Shown: positions 1 to 11,367 of the stretch, piece by piece | How positions within the stretch are numbered: position 1 is the first letter of the stretch | Layout of the letters: every line of letters begins with the position of its first letter | DNA from: Cadophora sp. MPI-SDFR-AT-0126 | Taxonomy: Eukaryota > Ascomycota > Leotiomycetes > Helotiales > Ploettnerulaceae | DNA length: 64,000 bases | Direction: 5' to 3' | Assembly (NCBI GenBank): GCA_020747065.1 | Contig: JAGMVK010000025.1 | Span: 62,001 to 126,000, forward strand | Program-made: the position numbers and the translations under genes | The notes under the pieces: generated by a model | The model's database searches: none | The model's input: only the letters and a program-made list of their open reading frames with translations | What the model was told of the DNA's origin: nothing

Positions 1-217
1 CATGCATGTTAATGCTGATCCGAACTCGAATATTGTCGAGAGCAGGACTATCATCCCAACTCTTCAGCATACGATTAAGAAGGGCGAGACTGTTTGGTAT
101 GTGACAGCAATATACGCGAAGCCGTCAGGAGCAAATGTGCAGCCCTCAACATATCTTGATGGCTGGGACAGCAAGCCTGATGTTCCAAAATGGCTTGCAG
201 CGGAGATTTCAGGATAG
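1..217 (+). CDS. 3' end of an unrecognised protein-coding gene (partial)
   Basis: An open frame enters from the left edge and stops with TAG at 215-217. The visible ~71 residues look like real protein (for example [19 protein letters not shown] and a Trp-rich end with [14 protein letters not shown]). They have no motif that I can place in a family. The upstream part lies outside the window, so start, length and intron structure are unknown. It could be a secreted enzyme tail, but that is only an impression. Confidence 0.5.
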   Translation, partial: MHVNADPNSNIVESRTIIPTLQHTIKKGETVWYVTAIYAKPSGANVQPSTYLDGWDSKPDVPKWLAAEISG

Positions 218-1322
218 ATTCAGCCATGGTAATGAAAGCATAGGCACTGGGCTTTATATGACATATGTCTCTGCTTTTGAAGTCACTTTCATCAGAAGTT
301 AGGCACATCTTTTGACCATCTACGCCAAGCTACTAAGGATTTGCCCAGACTCAATCGACGACTGTTACTCGATCGAGCATCAGCCGCAAGTTGATATCTC
401 CGACAACAGTTCAAGCCAAAGTAGAACGACGGACATGTCATGCTAGTGGCATTGCATCTATTTAACCGTATGCTCGATCCTAGTAAGATTGTGCTCGACC
501 AAAGTTTGTGTTTCTGTTACCATGCCGTCCACATTAAGTATCGTCACGAGTACGCTCTCTGTGCCGCTTCCGAAATTCCCTCGCCGTGGTTCGTTGATCT
601 CCAGTTGGATACTCATTTTGGAGTCTGTGTGAGCTGATGTCCCCACGTTGCATTGAAGCATGTGATTACAGTTGTCCTGGCACCGTGGGCTCGTTGGTTC
701 GTGGGTCAATTGCAAGTATCCAATTCAGCATCCGAACTTCCAGCAATGGGTACCCAACCTCTCAGTCAGTGTGCAATCGTTTCCATCCCCCTCATATCCT
801 TATCGTCCATGTCGTATCGCGGCTTGCAGTTTGCTCGATTGAGAACCAGCTCTGAGCTGGGTAATTCGAGATTGACGACCCGCGCGCGGGGCCCCAGTCC
901 CCTCGTACTATCCAGGATGAGATCTGCTAGGAGATAGCCCAGTGGCTGGCAGGCTGGATGTTCTCTCGGTTACCGGTTACCAAACGTTATGATCCAACTT
1001 ATCCAATCGACCATTGGGCGGGTAATAGCTTGATTGTCGAACTTTACCCTTCTTCGCCGAAATAGGGTTACACTGGGGGGGATAATGTGCATGCTGGGTA
1101 CGTGATGCCCACGCTATTCGCACCTCCTCTCCTTTGGTCCAGGAAGTCGAAACTATATGAACAATTGATTTTCGCCTTATTGCAAGGCTTCTGTTCTCGA
1201 ATTCTTGATTTCCCTGTCTGTCTGGATTTTCTTTGCCAGAAGTCGCTCAACAGAGAAGTTGCTTCACATCTTCTGATCAACTCCAAGTCACATACTGAGG
1301 TTGGGACTACGAAATCGCAAGA
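218..1322. other. intergenic region upstream of the sugar transporter
   Basis: About 1.1 kb with several short open frames on both strands, none protein-like or spliceable into a family I recognise. The right half presumably contains the transporter promoter; a TATATGA stretch lies near 1155, about 170 bp before the ATG. Confidence 0.5.
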
Positions 1323-3704
1323 ATGGGATTGTTACAAAGAGTCGTTAAGAATGAGGCAATGAGGACGTAAGTGCATATGAAAGACATCGAGCCGTGTCAG
1401 TACTGACTTATCTGTCAGAGATCCTCCTGAGATCTATGGATGGCGTATCTTCGTCTTGGGTATGTATTTTGTTCTTTCTCCTTATCTCGCATTGACTATT
1501 AAGCTGCTTTCAAGCCCCAGCTCCCCAGTTCTTGGAACAATCATAGCTGACTTTTCATAGCATGCTCAGGTAAGAACGAAACAGCCCGGCAGTTGTACAC
1601 AAGCTTAACGGCCCCACCACGATCGAAGCGGGGCCACGTCCGCGAGAATGGGGGATATGTTGACCCGGCTGATAATTGATAGCTTGCTTCGGTGGTATGT
1701 TGTTTGGGTGGGATATTGGATCCATTGGTGGTATTATTGTCATGGAGGCATTCAAGAAGTATGCGTGTTGGGAAATATGCACTATTACACCAATTTACGT
1801 ATTCCAGGGAGTACAAAATCACCCCAAAGGTTGCCGCTACATTGAACAGCAACAGTAAGTCATTGACCTCTAGTATCTCGGAAGGCAACTAATATCCTTG
1901 CAGTCGTCAGCACTCTTCAAGGGGGATGTTTCTTCGGATCCTTAATCGCCTACTACATTGCAGATAGATGGGGCCGAAGGCCATCTCTACTTCTTGCAGC
2001 TGCGGTGACTTGCGCTGGTGTCACTCTCCAGTGTGCTACCAAAGGTTATCTGTAAGCTGCACACATTCTGAAGGGGCAGAACTACTTACTGATTGACTAT
2101 GTATAGCGATGGACTCTATGTTGGACGACTGGTTGCTGGTTTCGGAGTCGGTGCCGCCAGCATGCTGACACCCCTTTATGTTAGCGAGAATGCGCCTCGT
2201 GCCATCCGTGGAGGCTTGACGGGTCTCTACCAATTGTTCATAGCCACTGGTGTTATGCTGAGTTTCTGGGTCAACTATGTAAGCAATTTCCCTTAACGTA
2301 TGTCTCCCTCCTATTGAGTGAAGCCTGACACAGGTCACAGGGAAGCTACAAAAACTTCAAACCCCAGAAGACAAACAACGCTACCTGGCTTCTCCCGTTG
2401 GCGCTCCAAGCCATTCCTGCCATATCCCTATTCATCGGCGTATTTTTCTGCAACGAGTCTCCAAGATGGCTTGCTAGAAACGACAACTGGGAGCAAGCTA
2501 CTGCTGTCCTTTCTCGACTCACAAAGTCAGTCTCCACTATAACATCTCTGAATCTTGCCTGACGAGCGATTAGCCTTCCACGAGAGCATCCTTATATCCA
2601 AATGGAACTCGAAGAGATGAGAGAACAACTTGAGAATGAGGTAAGAATCCCAAGCCAACTTGTCTAGCTTGAAGCTCAAAGACTCTGCAGCGTCGCTTGA
2701 TTGGTGGTGCATCATTTTGGGACTTGCAACGCGAGATGTGGACCATTAAGGGAAATCGAAAAAGAGCTCTTATTTCTATCGGGCTTATGGTTTGCCAACA
2801 GATGACGGGAACGTATGATTCCATCCCCTCTACTTCGATTCGACAGCAGGAACACTGACACGACATTAGCAACGCCATCAATTACTACGCACCTCTCATC
2901 TTTAAGAACTTGGGTATCACTGTACGCATCTCCCAAAAGCTCTCCTCTCTTCACCCATCGAAGTCTAATATTGTCAAAGGGAACTGACACCGGTCTCTTC
3001 GCCACCGGTATCTACGGGGTCACCAAGATGGTGACCTGCGCCGCCTTTCTCTTGTTCGCCGCCGACTCCCTAGGCCGCCGTCGGTCCTTGCTCTGGACTT
3101 CAATCGCCCAGGGCTGCGCCATGTTCGTAATTGGCTTCTACGTTCGCTTCAAGCCCCCTGTTGCAGGCGAGCCCATCCCCGGCGTCGGCTACTTCGCACT
3201 GGCCTGCATCTTCCTCTTCGCGGCCTTCTTCCAATTCGGATGGGGCCCTTGCTGCTGGATCATAGTATCTGAGATCCCTACTGCGAGACTGCGAGCTATG
3301 AATGTTGCGCTTGCGGCGGCGACCCAGTGGCTCTTCAATTTTGTTGTGGCCCAGGCGGTGCCGCATATGATGGAGGATGTTGGAGAGCACGGGTATGGGA
3401 CGTACTTTATCTTTGGCAGCTTTTGCTTTAGTATGTTCTTTTATGTGTGGTTTTTGATTCCCGAGACGAAGGGGTTGAGTTTGGAGAGGATGGATGATAT
3501 GTGAGCTTCTTCCCGATTCTTGAGAGGTGTCGAATGACGTTTACTGACCTGGATTTTAGCTTCGGTGTCACTGAGTTGGCTAAGGCTATTGGTGATGAGG
3601 AACATGGTCATAGCCCTGTGGAAAAGAATCCTCATACCGAAGTCATTGAGAACACGGCAAGCCCAAGATTGGCTCAGCAGCAGGTAAATGAGATGCGCAT
3701 TTAG
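1323..3704 (+). CDS. MFS sugar transporter (sugar porter family), 13 exons
   Basis: Plasma-membrane sugar or quinate-type proton symporter by family. Proposed exons: 1323-1366, 1419-1459, 1561-1569, 1683-1758, 1808-1854, 1904-2051, 2107-2278, 2341-2525, 2574-2640, 2691-2812, 2870-2921, 2980-3500 and 3560-3704. They join in frame to 542 aa, the normal size for a 12-helix sugar porter. Visible signatures are DPPEIYGWR at the N-terminus, [15 protein letters not shown] in TM1, DRWGRRPS after TM2, [19 protein letters not shown] in TM7, DSLGRRRS, and PETKGLSLE after TM12. The N-terminus closely follows the fungal quinate/hexose permease pattern, but the substrate cannot be read. Exon 3 is only 9 nt (see findings). 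The cytoplasmic tail is short and hydrophilic. The next gene is convergent. Confidence 0.95.
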
Positions 3705-4098
3705 TACTGCGTGGCAAATGGAAGCGATGGGGCTGAAGATGGCAGCTTGAAACTGAGAACACGAGGCTCTGGTGCCTGCAGATGATGAAGACTTTGTATT
3801 TCATTCCCTATAATGACATATCTACGCATCTAGTAAATGGCGAGGTGTAATGCGACCTTAAGAACTACCCTATGTGTGTTTGCGAAGTGGAGTAACTTAT
3901 TGTGCAAATTGGATGCATGTTCGTTTACGTTAACAAATTTCAAAAAGGAAAAAACAATATCGATGAGTAGAATCGATATAAACACCTTAGTTTTATAGAT
4001 GAGAGACGTCTGCCGAGAAGTTTCCGTAACAGGAAGGCACAGTGAAGGGAGCCGACCGTCTAATATTGAGGACTAGGTACAGATGTACGGACATCCAC
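3705..4098. other. convergent 3' intergenic region
   Basis: Holds the 3' ends of the sugar transporter (+) and the NTF2-like gene (-). It includes an AT-rich stretch around 3910-4000 that fits 3' UTR and polyadenylation sequence. No other gene was seen. Confidence 0.6.
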
Positions 4099-4773
4099 CT
4101 ACAACTTGCCCTCGGCCTTCAATTTCTGCACCTCTCCAACTATACCAAAGACCTCGCTTCCATCCAAGAATACATCGAAGTGTTCAATCAAGGCTTCACC
4201 AGATTTGAAGTCAGCACCCGGGATGAGATGGAACACACCCATGGCTGGAATCTTGACGATCCGATTTTGAGGGTCATCTTTGACGGCGTAGGTGATGGTA
4301 CATGTCTGGTAGATCTTTTTGCCAATTGTATCTGTCCAGATTCAGTACATGTCAGAACCTTGACGCTGGGAATCAAGTCAAGGAAGGGATCAAGGGGCGG
4401 ATGTGATACCTAGGTTGACGATCTCATGCTTCATGCTTGCGAGGAGAGGGAACGTAGTGTCGAAGAACTTTGTGCAGTCTTAGTAAGGCGTCTCACAGGA
4501 ATAAGAGATGCACGTGAGGAAATGGGACATGTAGTACCGCGGTGATAGCATCAAGTCCAGCAAGTAAGTCATTGTTGGCAAACTTCAAAGACCCATTCTT
4601 GGTGTAGAAGTTTCCCAAGTCGGTCGTTGCCAATGAATCTGAAGCCTTGTGGAACTAACTGATTATTAGTATGTATATACTAGGAGTGGAAAGGCAAAGA
4701 AAGGAATCAAGAAGCGACTTACTGCCTTCACCCATTCCGTGATGGCTTCCTGCGACGCGTTCTGTAGAGACAT
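4099..4773 (-). CDS. small NTF2-like/SnoaL-type protein, 4 exons
   Basis: Reading the minus strand, exons 4773-4723, 4654-4538, 4467-4410 and 4331-4099 join in frame to 152 aa, starting MSLQNASQEAITEWVKA and ending KAEGKL. The length, the alternating helix-then-sheet pattern, a W near the start, FYTKNGSL in the middle and a terminal sheet such as IPAMGVFHL fit the SnoaL/NTF2-like fold. That fold is used by small isomerases, dehydratases and ligand-binding proteins. I cannot assign a substrate or say whether it is catalytic. It is divergent from the SDR-like gene to its right, with a 689-bp shared upstream region, so co-regulation is possible. Confidence 0.8.
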
Positions 4774-5462
4774 GGCCGGATGATATTGGGACTGACGGTG
4801 TATGCTGGACAGAACTGCGATAATTCTGAGGAGACTATGAGTTAAGAGGACGTGCCTTTATACCTCAGTTCCATCAAGATCTGAGGTCAGTGGCCAAGCT
4901 GAAGATCTTATATGTTTACGTGATCGGACACTTTCCGGAGACAAATTGCAAGAATTGCTTTGAAATCAATAGACATCCTAAAAAGAAATGGACCTACAAA
5001 GAGTTTTGGGGATGCGAGTGCGAAATGTTATTCGGCTTGCTGAAGAGATCAAGAAACGGCCAAGCTCTTCTCCATGGCCGAATGGACCTTCTGTTCTTTG
5101 AAGCGCTTCGACCCATCCAGATCTTTGCAGAACATTGATTGCAAAATGCGTTGCTCTTGAATGGAGATGTTCGCTTGAATCGCCCTCCCCATGAGATTTT
5201 GAGAGAAAGTAAACATTGCTAGACGAAACATTCAACTAGAGAGACTATTGCCGGAAAGAAGAAGAAAAGGGGGGCAGATTTCGGCAATGCTCAACTGCCG
5301 AAGCCGGTCCTCAGCCTTGCATCTGCCGAGCATTTCCAACCACCTCTCAGCCTCGCACCGCAACCTTCAAATGTCGCACTCCCCTTGCTATATAACAATT
5401 GCTGCCTGACAAAGATGCCTCAAGGAGTCGATTGATGCGCGACTCGAGGAGTGCAAGTCAGC
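4774..5462. promoter_or_regulatory. shared divergent promoter region with TATA box
   Basis: This 689-bp gap separates the divergent NTF2-like (-) and SDR-like (+) genes. A TATATAA element at 5389-5395 lies 68 bp before the SDR-like ATG and is a good core promoter candidate. No gene was recognised in the gap. Confidence 0.5.
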
Positions 5463-6733
5463 ATGGCCGAACGCAAGATGTCCGAGGCTGGACCGGCGAA
5501 GGTCCAGATTCCTCCTGCTTCATTCCGTGTGTATCCCTCTCCCGAACTACCTAGACCTCCTCTGACAATTGATAGCTACGCATAATTCTCCTCGGATATG
5601 GTTCCTCACGTCTGCTTTGTCGCCGCTAGCCGTGCGATTGACGAGGCTGCTGCTCGCACACGGCGACTATGTAGCAGCTGGCCTTCCCCCCACAGAAATC
5701 GAGGATGAGGATCGAAGCGCGGAGTTCAAAGAGCTGATAAATGAGTGCAAGAGCGGGAGGAAAGATAGAGAGGGTTGGAAGGACAGGATACGTGGTATAC
5801 GGTGTGATGGGAGAGTAATGGGGCAATGCGGTGCAGCTGTTGCGGAAGCTGTGGAGGTGTTTGGACGGATTGATATTCTGCTATGCTGTACTTCTGAAGG
5901 TATAAAACACACCCATACCAGATGCAAGTGCACTCTCTGACAGGAAACCAGCTGTCGTAGGCACAGTCGAAGAACTCTCCACCTCATCAGCAAACCAGAA
6001 CCTCGTCCGCGACCAATTCGAAATAATCTTCTTCTCCCAAGTAAACTTCATCAAAGCCACCCTCCCTCTTCTCCGTAAACGCCATAACGGACACATCATA
6101 ATCCTCACTGGAATCACAGGACATATTGGTACTCCTGGCATGCCCATGTATAGCGCTGCTACTTGGGCTATAGAAGGCTATTGCGATTCTTTGGCCTACG
6201 AAATCGCACCCTTCAACATCAAACTTACGATCGTCCAGCCAAATAAGGAGATTACTCTTCTAACAAACAAGATTACTTTCGCTCCTCAGCTACCCCAGTA
6301 TGAGAGTACGAATAATCCTGCGCCGGGATTAAGAGATATCCTCACAAATGTGCTGAACAGCCATCCCGAAACACGAATCAACCCCAGTGACCAGAAAGGA
6401 AAGAATGGTAGTGAGGCTATTGTATCACGACATCCTCGTCTTCCTAGCGAGGCGAAGGATCGACTGGTGCTGGAGACTGTACACGCCCTGACAGCGATTG
6501 GAGGGCATGAGAATCCACCTGCGAGACATATAGTGGGGTATGAGGGCGTGGCGAGTGTGAAAGAGAAGTTGAAGACCGTTAGTGAGGAGTTAGAAGACTT
6601 CGTGGAGGTAAGCTGTGCCGTGGATATCTTCAAGAGTGATGTAGGGCGGGCGGCGCTGAGTGGACCGAAGGTTGAAATGGCGGGTAATACTGCTGTTGGA
6701 GGTGTACAGTTAGGTCTGCCCAGCTCGAGTTGA
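5463..6733 (+). CDS. SDR-fold protein with missing catalytic residues, 3 exons
   Basis: Exons 5463-5526, 5576-5899 and 5952-6733 join in frame to 389 aa. The middle of the protein follows the classical short-chain dehydrogenase layout: VFGRIDILLC (beta 4/5 region), then QVNFIKATLPLLRK, then GHIIILTGITGHIGTPGMP followed by YSAATWAIEGYCDSLAYE. However, the YxxxK motif reads YSAAT, so Lys is replaced by Thr. The position of the catalytic Ser, 13 residues before Tyr, is Gly. The N-terminal dinucleotide loop, usually TGxxxGIG, reads TSALSPLAV. This is therefore probably not an active oxidoreductase of the usual kind. The C-terminal ~180 residues are a longer tail than in classical SDRs. It is convergent with a broken NRPS-like gene; a former cluster role is possible but unproven. 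Confidence 0.85.
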
Positions 6734-7028
6734 ATATAACGTTATCAGTGCCGTCAAATCGAATGGTGACATTCGGAGGGCTGTGAATATACATCATATA
6801 TTGTGTCCGGACTATATCAGTACCAGTCATGTCGACAGAAAGTCTACAAAGTCTGAAAAGGGCCAAAATCCTGGACATAGTACCTTACTTACCAAAGACG
6901 AAGTGAGGCATATTTCAGAGTCACCATGAAAGATATGGAATGGCATGGTATTCTCCTGTGCATCTATCCACCCTGCAATCTAATGGCCTGCATTTGCGAT
7001 GTCGCCACCCGCTTCAAGGACATTCAAT

Positions 7029-9905
7029 TCACAATCCACGCTCATCCATCACCCGCTTAAAGACCTTCCAGAAACCAACCAAATATGGTGGGCTAATGAG
7101 CGTCCTATGAGTACCCTCCACCTCATAATAGCTGACATCATCTACGAAGTCATCCCACATGCCGATGAAGCCCTTTCTCCTAGGTATAGTCAGTATCGAC
7201 GTCGTCAAAGCAACTCAGGAACATTCAAAATGGATGGGCTTAGCACTCCTCCATAGTCTTCGCCTTGACCAAACCAATCAATGGACCCGTATAGAAAACA
7301 TCCATCTGCTTCACCCTGCCCTCCGGATTATAATCATGAGCAATGACCTTCAACTGCCACGCCAACTGTGCCCAATTATCCAGCTTCTCACGCGTCATAC
7401 AGAGCTCATCCAATCTACTAGGCGGAGCCAGCTCAAAGATATGATCCAAGACCTGGGTCTGGGTAAGCTTTCTCATGGCAGGCAGATTCTCATAGGCATA
7501 GCCCTCGCCCATCAGTCCCAAGAAGACCGCAACGGTCATAGCACTCATACCAGTCGTATGTACGAGCTCACTCCTTGAACTGAGGAGGTTGGTCTAGTGT
7601 TCCCAGGAATTTGACTTCAGAACCTTCGGCTTCGAGGATCTTGGTAATTTCGAAAGTGAGGATCGAGCCGAATGAGTAGCCGAGGAGTGCGTAAGGACCT
7701 TGAGGTTGCACGCGCTTGATGCCAGACAGACAGCTGTGGACCATCTCGGTCATGGATGTGTAGTAGCCGCCGTCTGAAGCGTCGAAACCGCGGGCGCGGA
7801 GGGCGTACACGGGGCGATCGGTGATGTATCGTGCGAGGTTCATGAAGATTAGGATCTCGCCCATGCCAGGGTGGATGAACCAGATTGGCGTCTTGGTGCT
7901 GCCGGGTTTTGCGTTTAAAGCACGACGGGATCGTAGGCTGATGCGTCTCCTGGTTGGGATCCTGGCTGTGAGTTCTTGGGAAGGAGGTATGTGACGGAAG
8001 AAGCGAGATCTCGGAGGATGGGATTAGAGAAGAAGTGCGGAACTGGAATTGCAGATATACCCAGACGCTTCTGCAGGCGCATCTTCAAGGTCAAGAGATC
8101 GATCGAACTCGCACCTAGCGTAAGTAAGTTGTTATTGATGCCGATCTGAGCTGTGTTTGTTGCAAAGAGTTCATGACACAACTCGACAAGAGCAATTTCG
8201 ACACTTGTTGATGGAGGCACGAAAAGCTGTTCGTAGTAGCTATCCATGCTTGCATTGTCGGTACGGATAAATACATCATACTGGCCATCTTCGAATGCCT
8301 TTCGAATCTTTGGACGGGATAGCTTGCCGAGAGTAGACTTTTGCAAGAGATATGCTTCGAGAGGGATGATATTATTGGGCCGGGCTCCGCAGTAGGTGAC
8401 AACAGCCTTCGAAATAGCTGTGGCTGTCTCTCCACGTGCTGAGAGGTTGGCTGTCTCAGACTGTGATGTCAAGATGGCAGAAGCGGATGAGTTGATGACG
8501 GATGAAGTCTTGTGTAGCCCGAGGTGTATCGAGAATCGATAAGTCTATGCTGGGGAGATCATGAAATTTATGCCAGCAGCAGCAGCATTTGCCATGTTTG
8601 ATGTCTCGAGATAGATCCCCTTCAATGATTTTCTAATGAAGACTTTGAGCTTTTGGCGGAACGATTTGGTAGATGTAGAGCGGTTGATGGAGGTAGAAGC
8701 TGGCAGCCTAGGGGGGCTCATTGAAGTAACAGTGAAGAGCAACATGATGATGAATTTGGAAGTCGCGTTGCGATTGATTACTCGAGTTGCTTCAGAATTT
8801 GTGGAAGTTGCGTTGTGTGTGAGTCTGTCTGATGTGATGTCAGTGACCAGTTCGGTCGACGGGTGCCGTAGTGCTTACTCTTAGCCTCAATCGAGGCTAG
8901 GATTTGACTGTGGCTCAGTTGAACAGCCTTTGAGTTTCTAAGACTTCTAGATGTCAACATAAGGACTACAATGTCGCTTCCTTTAATGTTAGAGGTAGGA
9001 CTAGGAGGAGCGATCGCAGCATAAGTAAGAAGTGTGTCTCTGCACTTATCGATCTTTTCGAACGCCCAAAGTTGTAAATTGTCTACCCCTTTGAATCCGT
9101 TGGCAAATTTATCGCTTGTGATTATTGTTGGGTTATTAAGGAGCTCCTGTAGCATTTTAATGTGCTTTACACGATGCTTATCGTCTTTACTGAAAGGAGA
9201 TGACCTACGAGATTGGAGGATTAGTACTTTTCACCCATTATCGATACCCAGACAACAATGAAGATCGTCTTCTCGGGCTCACAGGAAGGGGGCGGGGCAA
9301 AGGGCGAGAGAGATTTTCGTGGAGAACTTACAGACATGGTATTCCTCCTGCAGCCACGATTGTCCAAAACCAGTGGATACCGTCCAAGTATGAATATGCA
9401 TGAAGCAAGACGATTTTGTTTGCATTCATCTGTAGTAGACCCTGAATCGCGATGGACTCTTGCAAGGTGTTCTGCTGAAGCTCATGCAGGTGATTTTGGT
9501 GCTGTCACCAGACTTTTCATACGCTGAAAGAGTGGTCGTATATACATCTCGATCTTCAAGATCGTAAACGATGATTCCATTGGAGGTGGCATCTTTCGCA
9601 GCACGAGCAAGTAGTTGCAGAAGTGACTGAGGTGCCATCATCATTTGCTGTACCATGTTTTCCCCTAAGTGAGGGGGTGCTTTTGAGAAGGGAGTGGCAG
9701 ATCGAATGTTGTTAAGAGCTCCAGTTGGCAAGTTTGGACGAGCCTCGAGCCCGTTGGACGTCATATCAACACGATGTTTCCTCTTCGAGCCTGAAAAGTG
9801 GGTCTTGCCGCTTTGTTTACTTCCGTTTCGGCTGTCGGTGTTTCTTCTCTCCACAGGCGAGGCACTCACGCCAAGAGGGAAAGGTGAACGCTTAACCCCC
9901 AACAT
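7029..9905 (-). pseudogene. decayed NRPS-like A-T-TE synthetase
   Basis: Minus-strand reading shows the order adenylation, thiolation, thioesterase, as in TdiA/atromentin-type synthetases. A-domain pieces are NKIVLLHAYSYLDG and IHWFWTIVAAGG (about 9440-9350), LLNNPTIITSDKF (about 9150-9110), the A3 region (about 8960-8900) and KSTLGKLSRPKI (about 8350-8310). The T domain has LGASSIDLL. The TE has WFIHPGMGE, GYSFGS and, near the end, EGTHRTL. The gene is broken several ways. The A3 core SGSTG reads SRSLR. The A-domain core between A3 and the C-terminal subdomain is missing and replaced by unrelated sequence (about 8880-8530). Frames shift near 9500, 7913 and 7550, and a TGA interrupts the TE at 7568-7570. 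A terminal intron (about 7230-7135) is plausible. The coordinates cover from the first plausible Met codon to the last TE stop. The product of the ancestor is unknown. Confidence 0.85.
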
Positions 9906-11367
9906 GATGAGGTGAATCGTGGGTTAGAGTGGGGGAGGGCAGTTCTCTGGAGTACATTTGTACTCTTCTGGAGTGCCACCATCGTGGGAGCCACAATGAT
10001 GCCATTCTAAAGTAACGCATCAGAGGATATTGCAGGGTGTCTTCTAGCGAACTCTGAAACAGTCCAGGACTCCAGAATTGTGGTCACCAATTGCACGTCC
10101 CAAGGTCTTCCGTTCCGGCAGTTCCCGGGAGATCAAATCGCGCAGATGATATTGAAAACCATGGTAAATACCTACCCTCGGTACCTGGGCCAGAACAATG
10201 CGGGGGGGTGGGGTCAGCGTATAAGATTTGGCATGCTATTGCTTTGACGGTAAGCTGGCTTTTAACCGTGGCGGTGGCACATTGATAGATAAAGCAGTGT
10301 CGTCTTACCGAAAGACTATATATGTACACCTAAGAAATAATCATCTGGGATGAAAGGCGGTCTTTGTGTTTCGGTGGAAGATTGGACCACTGCTCTCAAA
10401 GCTGGGTAATATGTCGCCTTAAAACTTGGAGTGTTGATGCGCTTACCTCCGTCAATGCCGAAGTAGTTGCCGATCTGAAGAGATATGATAATATCAGATG
10501 CTGGATATCACCACCAAAGAGAGAAGGCAGCGTGTTCCAAACTCAAACAGGCACATCGTTGGAGTGCTCGCTCACTGGTCAATTAGATGGAAGAAGTGTT
10601 TCTCGTAGGTACCTTTCATGATGTGAAGTCCAGTAATTCTATCTTACATTGAAGAACAATCAATGAAATTAATGACCGTGAACATGTCCTTGCCAGGTGT
10701 CTGAGCAAGCGAGATTTCCATTGAAGACAAAATGAAGAACCAAGCAGATTGATCGCGAACACAAGGAAATGCATAAAGACGCGGCCTCAAGTTCTCAATA
10801 AATGATATGATGTCAAAGAAAAGCAGACAGCAGCATGTGAAAGCAGGTGATGCAAAATCTAAAGGCGGCCTGTAGGAGTGGTTTGAGAAGGGGTGCATGA
10901 TTCGAATCCCTCGCAAAGAGGTTCAGGCAAGGCAACAATCAGGTACATTAGATAACTAGTGCAAGTTGTAGGTCGTAAAATATGATACCGTGCTCGGATT
11001 CTTTCCAGCGAGTTGTTGTAAGAATTATGCTTCAAATTGGTAGTAGTGCATGCCACAGAGCCTTCGCCGCTCATAAATTTCCTCCGCCTCGCATCGATCG
11101 TTTTCAATCTCGACATAAGAGGGTCCTCGGGGAGACTCCGGCTTGCGGCTTGCGGCGTTACTTTTAGCCGGCCAGGTGTTGAACACTCGAGGTGAACAGA
11201 ACGACGGTGATCCTTCTTTGCAATAGCAAAGACAGTTTTCTGTCGGAGTATTTGGACAGAGCTTTGTTGGATCCGGAATATCATGGACCGCTTATAAGGT
11301 CGAGGATATTAGCTTGCGCCACGAATCCAAAGCTCAACACACCCAGGCGCATTCCAATGTCCCCAGC
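9906..11367. other. intergenic region between NRPS-like relic and TRS120
   Basis: About 1.46 kb between divergent genes. Open frames on either strand are short and lack protein-like features or good splice partners. It must contain the TRS120 promoter. No tRNA or repeat was recognised. Confidence 0.5.

Noticed and set aside
10890..10920. ATTCGAATCC, resembling a tRNA T-loop
   Set aside because: Flanking bases do not form a T stem, and no acceptor, D or anticodon arms can be found around it.
10859..11284. 141-aa minus-strand open frame upstream of TRS120
   Set aside because: Irregular composition, no motif, no splice support, and it overlaps the TRS120 promoter; probably chance.
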